Shown: positions 15,060 to 23,654 of the stretch, in pieces
Numbering within the stretch: the stretch's first letter is position 1
Layout of the letters: each line of letters begins with the position of its first letter
Assembly (NCBI GenBank): GCA_023411775.1
Contig: JAEYOL010000328.1
Coordinates: 1-32,853, forward strand
Direction of reading: 5' to 3'
DNA from: Bacteroidota bacterium
GTDB lineage: Bacteria > Bacteroidota > Bacteroidia > Chitinophagales > Chitinophagaceae
DNA: 32,853 bases
Translations under genes and position numbers: made by a program
The notes under the pieces: model-generated
Seen by the model: the letters and a program-made list of their open reading frames with translations, nothing else
Told to the model about the DNA's origin: nothing
Databases searched by the model: none

Positions 15060-17582
15060 ATGAGAAAAATCGCCACACTCCTCATCTTTTTATTGATACT
15101 CGGCAATGCATTTGCGCAAGTCAAATCGCCGGAAGAATTTTTAGGTTATAAGGTTGGAACAAGATTTACGCCGCATTGGAAGCTGATCAGCTATTACCAG
15201 CATGTTGCACAGGCTGTGCCTGGGATGGTAAAACTGCAGCAATATGGTGAAACCAATGAAGGCAGGCCGCTATACCTGGTCTTTGTTTCTTCGCAGGAAA
15301 ATATCAGCAACCTGGAAAATATCCGGCTCAATAATCTTCGACTGGCCAATATTGCCAGGGACCGGATGGCGCCACAGGAAAACGCGCCAGCACTGGTATG
15401 GCTTAGCTACAATGTACACGGCAATGAGTCTTCCTCATCGGAAGCGGCGCTACTCACAACTTTCGCTCTCACCGATCCTAAGAATACACAGACAAAGGAG
15501 TGGTTAAAAAATACGGTGGTAATTATAGATCCCTGCGTAAACCCCGATGGGAGGGATCGTTATGTAAACTGGTACAATTCGGTGGTGGGCACTGCCTACA
15601 ATCCGCGTCTCGATGCAAGGGAACATCGTGAACCCTGGCCCGGCGGCAGAACCAATCACTATAATTTTGATCTCAACCGCGACTGGGCCTGGCAAACGCA
15701 GGTTGAGAGCCGGCAGCGCATGGCAGTTTATAACCAATGGCTCCCGCAGGTGCATGTAGACTATCATGAGCAGGGCATCAACCAGCCTTATTATTTTGCA
15801 CCAGCCGCTCAACCTTACCACGAAGCCATCACCAAATGGCAAAGGGATTTCCAGGTTACCATTGGGAAAAACCACGCCAGATATTTTGACAAAAACAACT
15901 GGCTTTATTTCACCAGGGAGGTATTTGATCTTTTCTATCCGTCATACGGTGATACTTACCCGGTTTATAACGGCGCAATCGGGATGACGTATGAACAGGG
16001 TGGCGGCGGCGCCGGAGGCTTGGGCGTTGATACAGATGAAGGTGATACACTTACACTTTACGACCGTGCGATTCACCACTACACAACTTCGCTTAGTACT
16101 ATCGAGATATCATCGATACATGCTGCTTCGCTAGTAAAAGAGTTTCGCAAATTTTTCAATGATGCAGTAAGCGGGCAGATCGGCGACTATAAGACTTATG
16201 TGATAAAAAATAATCCCGCTGATGCTGAAAAAGTCGCTGCCCTTCTGGAATTGCTCGATAAGAATGGCATTCAATATGGGAGCGGTACAGGAAACGGCAA
16301 AGGATTTAGTTATTTTACTTCAAAAGAAGAATCGTTTAGTATTTCCGGCGATGATATCGTTATAAGTGCGGCGCAGCCCAAAGCAACCATGCTGAAAGTG
16401 TTGTTTGAACCACATTCCAAATTGGTAGACTCTGTTACCTATGATATAACCGCCTGGTCATTGCCGTATGTCTACGGACTAACAACTTACGCAAGTAAAG
16501 AGAAGATCGCAGTGAAAGCAGCTCCAGCTGCAGTTGCAACAAAAAATGCCACCGACGATTCATATGGTTATGTTATCCGCTGGCAGGGGCTTTCATCGGC
16601 GAGGGCAACGGCCCAGCTATTAAAACATGGCCTGCGCCTGAGATTTGCGGAAATGCCGTTTGAACTGAACGGCCAGCAGTTCGGCCGCGGATCTATAATC
16701 ATTCTAAAGAATGGCAACGAGAAGTTTGGTGACAGTTTATGGCGGATGGTTGCCCGGCACTGTGATGAAAATGGAGTGAAATTAAGTGCTGTAAGCAGCG
16801 GCATGGTAGATAAGGGCTTTGACTTCGGTAGTTCAAAAGTGCATCCTATAAAGACACCAAAGATCGCGATGTTTACAGGTGAGGGCGTTGGTTCCAACGA
16901 TGCAGGGGAAGTGTGGCATTTCATGGAGCATCAGTTGAAGTATCCGGTTACCCTTATCAATGTAAACGATTTTTCCCGGGCAGACTGGAGTAAGATCGAT
17001 GTCCTGATCATGCCCAATGGCAACTATCGATTCCTGGGTGATAAAGGGCAGTCGGAGCAGTTTGCCCAATGGATCCGCAGCGGTGGTAGCGTGATCGCAT
17101 TAGAAAGCGCGGTAACGCAAATCGCCAAGCTTGACTGGAGCGCCATCAAACTGAAGAAAGATGATGATAAAGATTCTGCAGCAGGAAAAGATCCATACAA
17201 GCGCCTGCTCACTTTTGAAAACAGGGAGCGCCACGAATTACAGGCAGTAACTCCGGGGTCAATCTATCGTGTTGATGTTGACAATAGCCACCCGCTGATG
17301 TTTGGTTATCCTAACTATTATTATACTTTAAAAATGGATAACAACATCTTTGAGTTTATAAAAGAAGGTGGCTGGAATGCAGGTGTGATCAAAAAGACCA
17401 GCCAGGTAGCGGGATTTGTTGGTCATAAGTTGAAAGACAAATTGCAAGACGGACTTGTGTTCGGCGTACAGGATATGGGACGTGGCAGCATCACGTATCT
17501 GACCGATAATGTTCTGTTCCGCAATTTCTGGGAGAACGGAAAGCTGATGTTCTGTAACGCGTTATTTTTTGTAGGACAATAG
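15060..17582 (+). CDS. Secreted M14 family zinc carboxypeptidase-like metallopeptidase
   Basis: An 840-residue exported peptidase. The start is the Met of MRKIATLLIFLLILGNAFAQ, which gives a clean signal peptide; upstream in-frame codons run through the susD terminator. The M14 domain spans about 35-370. Zinc ligands are His120 and Glu123 in HGNE, with His236 (VDYHEQG) as third ligand. The proposed catalytic Glu312 is in GMTYEQGG. DPCVNPDGRDRY and DLNRDW are further family landmarks. The C-terminal half (about 570-840) resembles a class I glutamine amidotransferase-like fold seen in large Bacteroidota M14 proteins (less certain). It degrades peptides in the periplasm or outside. It lies behind susCD but is separated by a terminator, so co-function is only a suggestion. 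Confidence 0.9.
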   Translation: MRKIATLLIFLLILGNAFAQVKSPEEFLGYKVGTRFTPHWKLISYYQHVAQAVPGMVKLQQYGETNEGRPLYLVFVSSQENISNLENIRLNNLRLANIARDRMAPQENAPALVWLSYNVHGNESSSSEAALLTTFALTDPKNTQTKEWLKNTVVIIDPCVNPDGRDRYVNWYNSVVGTAYNPRLDAREHREPWPGGRTNHYNFDLNRDWAWQTQVESRQRMAVYNQWLPQVHVDYHEQGINQPYYFAPAAQPYHEAITKWQRDFQVTIGKNHARYFDKNNWLYFTREVFDLFYPSYGDTYPVYNGAIGMTYEQGGGGAGGLGVDTDEGDTLTLYDRAIHHYTTSLSTIEISSIHAASLVKEFRKFFNDAVSGQIGDYKTYVIKNNPADAEKVAALLELLDKNGIQYGSGTGNGKGFSYFTSKEESFSISGDDIVISAAQPKATMLKVLFEPHSKLVDSVTYDITAWSLPYVYGLTTYASKEKIAVKAAPAAVATKNATDDSYGYVIRWQGLSSARATAQLLKHGLRLRFAEMPFELNGQQFGRGSIIILKNGNEKFGDSLWRMVARHCDENGVKLSAVSSGMVDKGFDFGSSKVHPIKTPKIAMFTGEGVGSNDAGEVWHFMEHQLKYPVTLINVNDFSRADWSKIDVLIMPNGNYRFLGDKGQSEQFAQWIRSGGSVIALESAVTQIAKLDWSAIKLKKDDDKDSAAGKDPYKRLLTFENRERHELQAVTPGSIYRVDVDNSHPLMFGYPNYYYTLKMDNNIFEFIKEGGWNAGVIKKTSQVAGFVGHKLKDKLQDGLVFGVQDMGRGSITYLTDNVLFRNFWENGKLMFCNALFFVGQ

Positions 17583-17592
17583 GGAGTCAGGA

Positions 17593-17627
17593 TTAGTTCG
17601 TAGTTCGGAGTTCGTAGTTAGTAGTTG
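17593..17627. repeat. Five-unit heptanucleotide array after the M14 peptidase gene
   Basis: Five consecutive 7-nt units of the form NNAGTTN (TTAGTTC, GTAGTTC, GGAGTTC, GTAGTTA, GTAGTTG) in unbroken phase, starting 10 nt behind the stop codon. Confidence 0.7.
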
Positions 17628-17708
17628 ATGTCCGGATTCCCGACAAATAAGGTTTTCCATCATATCCTCTTAGATCCGCCTAAGACAGTTTATGTTTCGG
17701 AGTTCTAA

Positions 17709-17747
17709 AGCCCCATCCCCTTAGGAGTGGGAGGTGGGGTTGAGGCT
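17709..17747. terminator. GC-rich hairpin between convergent M14 and rng genes
   Basis: AGCC at 17709-17712 pairs with GGCT at 17744-17747 around C-rich and G-rich inner strands, forming an imperfect long hairpin just before the rng stop codon (17751-17753). It could serve both converging transcripts, but no long T-run flanks it. Confidence 0.4.
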
Positions 17748-17750
17748 TCC

Positions 17751-19304
17751 CTAGAGTTTGATCTCTTCGTCGTGCTGGTCGAAGAATTTATATTCTGTGA
17801 GATGGTAGTTGGTATCAGCTTCGATCCTGGTCTTTTGGCCAAATTTCTTTTTCCAGGCTGCCATTTTTGTGTTCCAGGGCCAACCTTTGGTGAGATATGC
17901 AAACATGATCGGGTTCACGATCAGCTTTAAATTCTTATGCTGGTGTGTGATCAGGTAACTAAGATTCTTTTCGATCTCATCTTCCAGGAGGAGTGAAGAA
18001 GATATCTTACCGGTGCCATTACAACTTGGACAAACTTCCTGTGTGTTGATATTCATCTCAGGTTTCATCCGTTGCCGGGTGATCTGCATGATACCAAACT
18101 TCGAAATGGGCAATACCGCGTGTTTGGCCCGGTCGGGTCCCATGAATTCTTCCATTTTTTCTACAAGCCTGCGCTTGTTTTCCGGAAGCTTCATGTCGAT
18201 GAAATCAACAACGATTATACCACCCAGGTCGCGAAGACGAAGCTGTCGGGCTATCTCTTCCGCGGCTTCGAGATTTGTCTCCAGGGCGTTTTGTTCCTGG
18301 TTATTGCTTACACTTTTATAACCGCTGTTCACATCAATCACGTGCAGCGCTTCGGTATGCTCGATGATCAGGTAAGCACCGCTGTTCATGTTTACGGTCT
18401 TACCGAAGGATGATTTTACCTGCTTGGTAATTCCAAATGAATCGAAAATGGGCGAACCGTTTTGATAGAAAGAAACGATATCCGCTTTTTCTGGGGCGAT
18501 GCGCTGGATATAGTTTTTTGTATCGGTAAAAATTGTGCGATCATTTACTACGATCCTGTTGAAGTCGGCATTGAGCAGATCACGAAGGATACTATTAGTC
18601 TTGGTTTGTTCGCTTAATATCTTGGCAGGGGCTGTGGCACCTTTGAGGTTTTTCTGGATCGTCTTCCACATATCTACCAGTGCCGAAAGATCTTCATGCA
18701 GTTCTGCTGTATTCTTTCCTTCTGCGGCAGTACGTACAATGACACCAAAATTTTTGGGCTTGATCGCTTCCACGATCTTTTGCAGCCGTTTTCTTTCTTC
18801 GGAAGAATGAATTTTCCTTGATACGGCCACGATATTGTTGAAAGGTGTAATAACGACGAAACGACCCGGAAGAGAAATCTCACAGCTTAGGCGCGGGCCT
18901 TTGGCAGCAATGGGTTCTTTCAGGATCTGTACCAGTATATTTGGTTTGCCACCCAGTACTTCATTGATCTTGCCGGTCTTTATGATCTCGGGTTCGATCT
19001 CAAATTTTCCAAAATCAAGACCTGACTCACTTTTGTCGTTGATGGTCTGGGCTGTGAATTTGAGCAGCGACCTGGCGTAGGGGCTAAGGTCGGTGTAGTG
19101 AAGAAAAGCGTCCTTTTCAAAGCCAACTTCTACAAAAGCGGCATTGAGCCCGGGAATCAGCTTTTTCACTTTTCCCAGGTATAGGTCACCCACGGCGAAA
19201 CGAGCATCGCTTTTTTCGCTATGTAGTTCTACCAGTTTCCTGTTTTCCAGCAAAGCGATTTCAACACCCTGCGGAACAGCATTAATAATGAGTTCTTTGT
19301 TCAT
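17751..19304 (-). CDS. rng: Ribonuclease G/E family endoribonuclease
   Basis: A 517-residue single-strand endoribonuclease for rRNA processing and mRNA decay. The S1 RNA-binding domain covers about 36-125 (DLYLGKVKKLIPGLNAAFVEVG). The catalytic metal site is Asp324 in HVIDVNSG and Asp367 in VVDFIDM, at the places of E. coli RNase E Asp303 and Asp346. The Zn-link cysteines are Cys425 and Cys428 (CPSCNGTG). It lacks the long disordered tail of RNase E, so the RNase G-like length fits. It is the last gene of a leftward run with HU, a TPR protein and a 30-aa COX24-type protein. Confidence 0.95.
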   Translation of the reverse strand: MNKELIINAVPQGVEIALLENRKLVELHSEKSDARFAVGDLYLGKVKKLIPGLNAAFVEVGFEKDAFLHYTDLSPYARSLLKFTAQTINDKSESGLDFGKFEIEPEIIKTGKINEVLGGKPNILVQILKEPIAAKGPRLSCEISLPGRFVVITPFNNIVAVSRKIHSSEERKRLQKIVEAIKPKNFGVIVRTAAEGKNTAELHEDLSALVDMWKTIQKNLKGATAPAKILSEQTKTNSILRDLLNADFNRIVVNDRTIFTDTKNYIQRIAPEKADIVSFYQNGSPIFDSFGITKQVKSSFGKTVNMNSGAYLIIEHTEALHVIDVNSGYKSVSNNQEQNALETNLEAAEEIARQLRLRDLGGIIVVDFIDMKLPENKRRLVEKMEEFMGPDRAKHAVLPISKFGIMQITRQRMKPEMNINTQEVCPSCNGTGKISSSLLLEDEIEKNLSYLITHQHKNLKLIVNPIMFAYLTKGWPWNTKMAAWKKKFGQKTRIEADTNYHLTEYKFFDQHDEEIKL

Positions 19305-19447
19305 TACAGCTTACATAAATGAATGTCCTTAGTGCTGCTGTAAACACCGGTTGCCAGAAATCCGTACATGGTATGCGGGTGGGATAAAGGTTGCAGCAAA
19401 TTGGTGGGGTGCAAACTTATACGGGCGGCAAAACAACCAGTCGATTT

Positions 19448-19486
19448 GAAACCCCTATCCCGCCAAAGGCGGGACAGGCTGGTTTC
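19448..19486. terminator. Long hairpin between the COX24-type gene and rng
   Basis: Inner stem TCCCGCC / GGCGGGA with loop AAA (19458-19474), flanked by outer arms GAAACC (19448-19453) and GGTTTC (19481-19486). It starts 14 nt behind the stop codon of the 30-aa gene and lies 144 nt before rng. No proper T-run follows, so it may be a partial terminator, a processing site or a short repeated palindrome. The rest of the 196-nt spacer holds nothing I recognise. Confidence 0.45.
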
Positions 19487-19500
19487 ATAGCAGGAAAAAT

Positions 19501-19593
19501 TTATTTCCTTTTCTTATGACGGTTCTTTCTTAGTCTTTTCTTACGCTTGTGCGTCGCAATTTTATGACGCTTTCTTTTCTTACCACAAGGCAT
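19501..19593 (-). CDS. 30-residue AURKAIP1/COX24-domain protein (small basic ribosome-associated type)
   Basis: A 30-residue very basic protein beginning MPCGKKRKRHKIATHKRKK and ending in KKRK; almost two thirds of it is Lys, Arg or His. It matches the conserved tiny protein of Bacteroidota annotated with the AURKAIP1/COX24 domain, related to the C-terminus of mitochondrial ribosomal protein mS38. A ribosomal location is therefore likely but inferred. The start is the only ATG in frame and the length equals that of the family. It sits between the TPR gene (74 nt upstream) and rng, next to other RNA and nucleoid genes, which suits a growth-linked operon. Confidence 0.88.
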   Translation of the reverse strand: MPCGKKRKRHKIATHKRKKRLRKNRHKKRK

Positions 19594-19667
19594 ACTCAAA
19601 TAATTTTTTAAAACTTGTTATTTAATATTTTAAAACGGGTTTTAATCGATCACCCGTATTTAAATTC

Positions 19668-20531
19668 TTACTTACTTAATTCAGTAATTCTTTTTTCTAT
19701 CTCAGCTCTCACGTCAGCGCGGTTGATAAAAGCCAGGCTTTTTCTATACCAGTCCGCCGCAACCAGTTTTTCTCCTTTTCTTTCGTGGATTTCTGCCAAC
19801 ATCAGGATCGCTTCGATATTGGAAGGCTGCACGCGGTTTACTGTCTGTAACCGCTCAACAGCTTTGCTGGTCTGTCCTGAGATCATTAATCCTTTTACCA
19901 TCGTGAGCTGTGCATACACATTGGTGCTATCCTTGTCAACCACTTCCCGTATTTTAGAAATACCTTCCATTGGATTGGGAGAAATATTTCCAAACAGGTA
20001 GCATGCACCCAGACCAACTTTGGCGGAATCGTTAGCAGGATTAATCTTCAAAGACCTTTCAAACAAGTCTTTAGCCTGCAGTGCTTCCCATTTCACAATC
20101 CGCGGATTCGGCTCCTGCTGCAAGTTCTCTAAAAACAAGTGGGCTGCAAAGGTGAGGGATTTTTCCGAATTTTCCAATCTTGCTGCTTCGGCTTCATACC
20201 AGGCATAAGGCGGGAAAAAACGCATCGAATCGCCCCAGAAATGCGATAATTGGTGATAAACTTTTATCTGCTGATCCTTCACATCGCCCCGGGAAATTGA
20301 ATTTTCCAACTCGGTAATGCGGGTAATCTGCTCATTATTAAGTTGTTTTTTGGCAATCAGCAGGATGGAATCGATGGTCAGCTCATTGGATGGTCCGTGG
20401 TCGTGGCCATCATCTTCACTGTGAGTTTCAGTAGCAATTGCTTTTTTTTCAGGAACAGTGCGCCCCAGGAAATAGATGGCAACCACCAGTATAAGCGCTA
20501 TTCCTATAGTAATCCACTGCGGTTTTTTCAC
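19668..20531 (-). CDS. Membrane-anchored tetratricopeptide repeat protein
   Basis: A 287-residue protein with one N-terminal membrane helix (about 7-24), an acidic His-rich linker (SEDDGHDHG, about 39-47) and TPR-type helices to the end. Recognisable repeats are at about 155-188 (AKDLFERSLKINPANDSAKVGLG), 190-255 and 240-275. It probably faces the periplasm and serves as a scaffold; no catalytic motif is seen. It lies between HU and the COX24-type gene, a placement I believe recurs in Bacteroidota, but its partner is unknown. Confidence 0.82.
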   Translation of the reverse strand: MKKPQWITIGIALILVVAIYFLGRTVPEKKAIATETHSEDDGHDHGPSNELTIDSILLIAKKQLNNEQITRITELENSISRGDVKDQQIKVYHQLSHFWGDSMRFFPPYAWYEAEAARLENSEKSLTFAAHLFLENLQQEPNPRIVKWEALQAKDLFERSLKINPANDSAKVGLGACYLFGNISPNPMEGISKIREVVDKDSTNVYAQLTMVKGLMISGQTSKAVERLQTVNRVQPSNIEAILMLAEIHERKGEKLVAADWYRKSLAFINRADVRAEIEKRITELSK

Positions 20532-20624
20532 TTCGAGTTATTTGAACTGCGAAATTACCGCTGTGATCGTTAATAATTCCAATAAATTGATTTGGAGCAG
20601 GTAAATAAATCTTAAAAACAAGGA

Positions 20625-20942
20625 TTATGCATCCTCGCCCGGTCCTTCATCAGGTTTCGGCTCTTTAAGCTTCTTTACTTCCGCCACGAATTCTTTGGCA
20701 GGCTTGAATGCGGGTATATAATGTTCGGGGATATGCACTGCAATATTCTTTTTTATATTGCGCCCTATCTTGGCAGCTCTTTTTTTGGTTATAAAACTTC
20801 CGAAGCCACGGATATAAATGTTTTCACCCGCAGCTAATGTGTCTTTTACTTCTTTAAACATTGTTTCAAGTGTAACTAACACGTCTACTTTCGGGATTCC
20901 TGTCTTTTCTGATATCTGGTTTACGAGATCGGCTTTTCTCAT
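20625..20942 (-). CDS. HU/IHF family DNA-binding protein
   Basis: A 105-residue nucleoid protein of the HU/IHF family. MRKADLVNQISEKTGIPK is the dimerisation helix. GENIYIRGFGSFITKKRAAKIGRN is followed by the DNA-binding arm region, and IPAFKPAKEF is the conserved end of the fold. A short acidic tail (KEPKPDEGPGEDA) extends beyond the usual length of about 95. It bends and compacts DNA. It is the first gene of the leftward run and has its own promoter. A 93-nt spacer without a gene separates it from the TPR gene. Confidence 0.93.
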   Translation of the reverse strand: MRKADLVNQISEKTGIPKVDVLVTLETMFKEVKDTLAAGENIYIRGFGSFITKKRAAKIGRNIKKNIAVHIPEHYIPAFKPAKEFVAEVKKLKEPKPDEGPGEDA

Positions 20943-20970
20943 TTTTGTGAGGTTTAAGTAGTTTGTAATG

Positions 20971-21002
20971 CCAATTTAAGATAAAAAATGATGATTGTCA
21001 AA
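20971..21002 (-). promoter_or_regulatory. Promoter of the HU gene
   Basis: On the minus strand TTTG (20999-21002) and TAAATTGG (20971-20978) are 20 nt apart. This fits the Bacteroidota -33 TTTG / -7 TAnnTTTG pattern with one mismatch. It lies 28 nt before the HU start codon. Confidence 0.55.
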
Positions 21003-21009
21003 GGGATAG

Positions 21010-21034
21010 CCGAATTTTTTTACAACAAATTCGG
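21010..21034. other. Hairpin in the divergent HU-mutY spacer
   Basis: Perfect 8-bp stem CCGAATTT / AAATTCGG with a 9-nt loop, just upstream of the HU -33 element. It could be an operator or a cruciform; no function is assigned. Confidence 0.4.
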
Positions 21035-21088
21035 AGCCATGTTTCCAAAAATGGCAGATATTTAAAGTTTACATTCGCTGAACCGACC

Positions 21089-22162
21089 ATGACAGAGGAA
21101 AATAAGCACGTTCAGAAAGAGTTTTCCCGGCTTTTAATGCGCTGGAATCAGCGCAAAAATAACCGCCAGATGCCCTGGAAAGGGGAGAAGGACCCTTATA
21201 AGATCTGGCTAAGCGAGATTATCCTACAGCAGACAAGGGTGGAGCAGGGACTGGCCTATTATCACCGGTTTATCGCGAGTTTTCCAACAGTTAATCACCT
21301 TGCAGAAGCTCATGATAGCTTGGTTTTCAAGCATTGGGAAGGCCTGGGTTACTATAGTCGTTGCCGTAACCTGCTGACCAGTGCCAGGTATATTTCCCGT
21401 CAACTGGGTGGTCGATTTCCCTCGGGGTATGAAGATATCAGGTCTTTGAAAGGTGTGGGACCATACACAGCCGCGGCCATCGCATCCTTTGCCTACAATC
21501 TTCCCTATGCAGTGGTGGATGGGAACGTGTTCAGGGTGTTATCAAGGGTATTTGGGGTGAGCCTGCCTATCGATTCCACCGGGGGCAAAAAATATTTTAA
21601 TGCCCTGGCTACCGAAGTACTGGACAAAAGAAACCCGGGAGTTTATAACCAGGCCATCATGGATTTCGGCGCCACGGTCTGTAAACCGGCAGCAGCAGCT
21701 TGCGAAGCCTGCGTTTTTAATAAGATATGCTTTGCGTTTATCCATGGTAAAATAAATGAACTACCGGTAAAAGAAAAAAAGCCCGCAAGCCGGAAGCGGT
21801 ATTTTTATTACCTGGTCATGGATCATAAAGGAAGCTTCGCCATACGCCAGCGCAACGCAAAAGATATCTGGAACCAGCTACATGAATTCCCATTGATCGA
21901 AACTGGCGGCACTCAATCTAAAAAAGAAATTCTGGCTGAAGCAGAGAAGCAGGGGTTATTACCTGCACATGACCATTATGAAGTCGTATCAAGTTCGGAG
22001 GTATTCAGACAGCAGTTAACACATCAATCGATCACCGGACAGTTTATTCGGGTGAAGCTAAAAAAGGCAATACCCGGCGATTGGAACTGGATATCAAAAA
22101 AGCAAATGGCACGGCTTGCATTTCCCAAATTCATCAACCAATACCTGCAATCCCAAAAATGA
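21089..22162 (+). CDS. mutY: A/G-specific adenine DNA glycosylase
   Basis: A 357-residue MutY that removes adenine mispaired with 8-oxoguanine. Catalytic Glu43 is in SEIILQQTR, the helix-hairpin-helix is LKGVGPYTAAAIASFA (about 120-135), and catalytic Asp144 is in VVDGNV. The [4Fe-4S] loop is Cys198-x6-Cys205-x2-Cys208-x5-Cys214. The C-terminal part from about 230 is the NUDIX-like 8-oxoG recognition domain. It heads the mutY-ssb-gldE-gldD group known in Bacteroidota. Here it ends tail to tail with the COG3014 gene, only 9 nt apart. Confidence 0.96.
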   Translation: MTEENKHVQKEFSRLLMRWNQRKNNRQMPWKGEKDPYKIWLSEIILQQTRVEQGLAYYHRFIASFPTVNHLAEAHDSLVFKHWEGLGYYSRCRNLLTSARYISRQLGGRFPSGYEDIRSLKGVGPYTAAAIASFAYNLPYAVVDGNVFRVLSRVFGVSLPIDSTGGKKYFNALATEVLDKRNPGVYNQAIMDFGATVCKPAAAACEACVFNKICFAFIHGKINELPVKEKKPASRKRYFYYLVMDHKGSFAIRQRNAKDIWNQLHEFPLIETGGTQSKKEILAEAEKQGLLPAHDHYEVVSSSEVFRQQLTHQSITGQFIRVKLKKAIPGDWNWISKKQMARLAFPKFINQYLQSQK

Positions 22163-22171
22163 TCCTGTTCT

Positions 22172-23629
22172 TTAATTGATCGTACTGATGCTGCGAAACT
22201 GCAATCTATTATTCCCTTCCACCTGTAGTTGTAGTGAAGATGACCGATGACCGCTTAATTGAAGGTTGATCGTATTGTTCCCTTTACGGAGGGGTATTCT
22301 TGTATAGTAAATGGTATGCGGCAGACTTTGCCAGTTGCGTGTGTCGGCTTTTTCCGTGGCGAAGTTTAGGATCTGCAGTCCCATTGCCAATGCCTCACGC
22401 TGGTTTCTTTCCTTTTTTTCTTTTTTCTTTTGTTCCTCGCTTTTATTCTTGTCGTCCTTTTTCTCTTCGGAGGGCCTGACGGCTGCTTCTGCAAGTTTCT
22501 TTACAGCAAGCCGGGTTAATGTCGTCGATAATTCTTTGAGCATTCTTTCTTTCAGTGTCGCAAAGGCCAGGTTGTTTACATTTTCCGCAGCTTCGAGTGT
22601 AAAAGACTGGTCGTCCAATTGTACACTTGCGCCGGTATATCGCAGGGGCTGTGCTTCGTATTTCGGCAATGCAACCCTGAAGCTGCGCAGGTTTTCCAGT
22701 TTGAGATCATTTCGATTGTAACCGCTGCTAAAATCAAACGGTACATTATAAAGGCCGGCGGCGTCAGCAAACATAAAATTGCCCCCCGCATCTTTGAATA
22801 GGGTAAAGAAAAGATCCTGTTGTTGTTTCACAGGTGCTGATCCGTTTTCCCAGAATAATACCAGTTCACCACCCTCCGGCTGTGGCTGGTTTTCAAACCG
22901 GGTTTCCAGTATTTTTTCATAGCGGCCCAGCTCGTCCATAAACCCATTGGCATAAGCTGTGCGCAACAAATCCTTTTTCAGTTGCTCCGGCATTTGCACT
23001 CCATAGTAGCTGCCTTTGTTTTCGATATAAACGTCGGCAGCATTACGATATGCGATAAAGGCATTGTTGATATCATTCCCCTGTTCATAGATCAGGCCCT
23101 GCAGCATCAGAGAAAAAGCGTCCTCATTATATTTAATCTTATTGCCCACTTTGTCTTCCTGGGCGTGTGAACGCAGGGTGATCCTCCTCGCCTCTACCAT
23201 AGCTTCTTCGGTGAGCCCCAATTGCAGGTAATTAAGAGCCTTGTAGTAATGCACGAGATATTTTTCAAAATCCTCGCCTTTGTATTGCTGCATCATGGGG
23301 TTGATGAGCGTGCCGAGCGCTATATCTTTTGCAGACGTACGCGCATCTTCCATCAGGTGATCGGCCTCGTTGAAGTATTGATTGCTTTTCTCCCAATCCT
23401 GCAAGAGATGAGAAACCTTGCCTTTTTCAAGCAGGTAAAGTAAATGGTTTCTGTTCTTTTTTAAAAGCCGCGTATTGTCGAGCGCATCCGCTGCTTTCTG
23501 ATAATTTCCTTCCTTCAGGTTGTGGTAGTACTCTGCAGCTTGGTTATTGTAGCTCGCGCATGAGGATAGTGTAAGCAACAACCATAGCGAGGCGTACACC
23601 CGCGCAATATGTGACCGGGAAACTGACAT
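22172..23629 (-). CDS. COG3014-type TPR lipoprotein, LpoB-linked
   Basis: A 485-residue lipoprotein with lipobox LSSC (Cys24) and TPR-like helices through about 30-240 (repeated EYYHNLKEGNYQKA and KALNYLQLGLTEEAM patterns). A more beta-rich C-terminal part is interrupted by a Lys/Glu run (about 395-415, EEKKDDKNKSEEQ...). It fits COG3014, an uncharacterised family often found beside LpoB. A role in regulating cell-wall synthesis is inferred from that link only. It is the last gene of a three-gene leftward operon, 25 nt after lpoB. Confidence 0.8.
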   Translation of the reverse strand: MSVSRSHIARVYASLWLLLTLSSCASYNNQAAEYYHNLKEGNYQKAADALDNTRLLKKNRNHLLYLLEKGKVSHLLQDWEKSNQYFNEADHLMEDARTSAKDIALGTLINPMMQQYKGEDFEKYLVHYYKALNYLQLGLTEEAMVEARRITLRSHAQEDKVGNKIKYNEDAFSLMLQGLIYEQGNDINNAFIAYRNAADVYIENKGSYYGVQMPEQLKKDLLRTAYANGFMDELGRYEKILETRFENQPQPEGGELVLFWENGSAPVKQQQDLFFTLFKDAGGNFMFADAAGLYNVPFDFSSGYNRNDLKLENLRSFRVALPKYEAQPLRYTGASVQLDDQSFTLEAAENVNNLAFATLKERMLKELSTTLTRLAVKKLAEAAVRPSEEKKDDKNKSEEQKKKEKKERNQREALAMGLQILNFATEKADTRNWQSLPHTIYYTRIPLRKGNNTINLQLSGHRSSSLQLQVEGNNRLQFRSISTIN

Positions 23630-23654
23630 GATAAAGAGGCCAATCCTGGTTCAA

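Noticed and set aside
17583..17750. Gene or IS remnant in the M14-rng spacer
   Set aside because: Only a 7-nt array and a GC-rich hairpin are seen; no transposase fragment or matching terminal inverted repeats.
19305..19500. tRNA or riboswitch in the rng leader
   Set aside because: No cloverleaf, no T-loop consensus and no known riboswitch core; only one palindrome-type hairpin.
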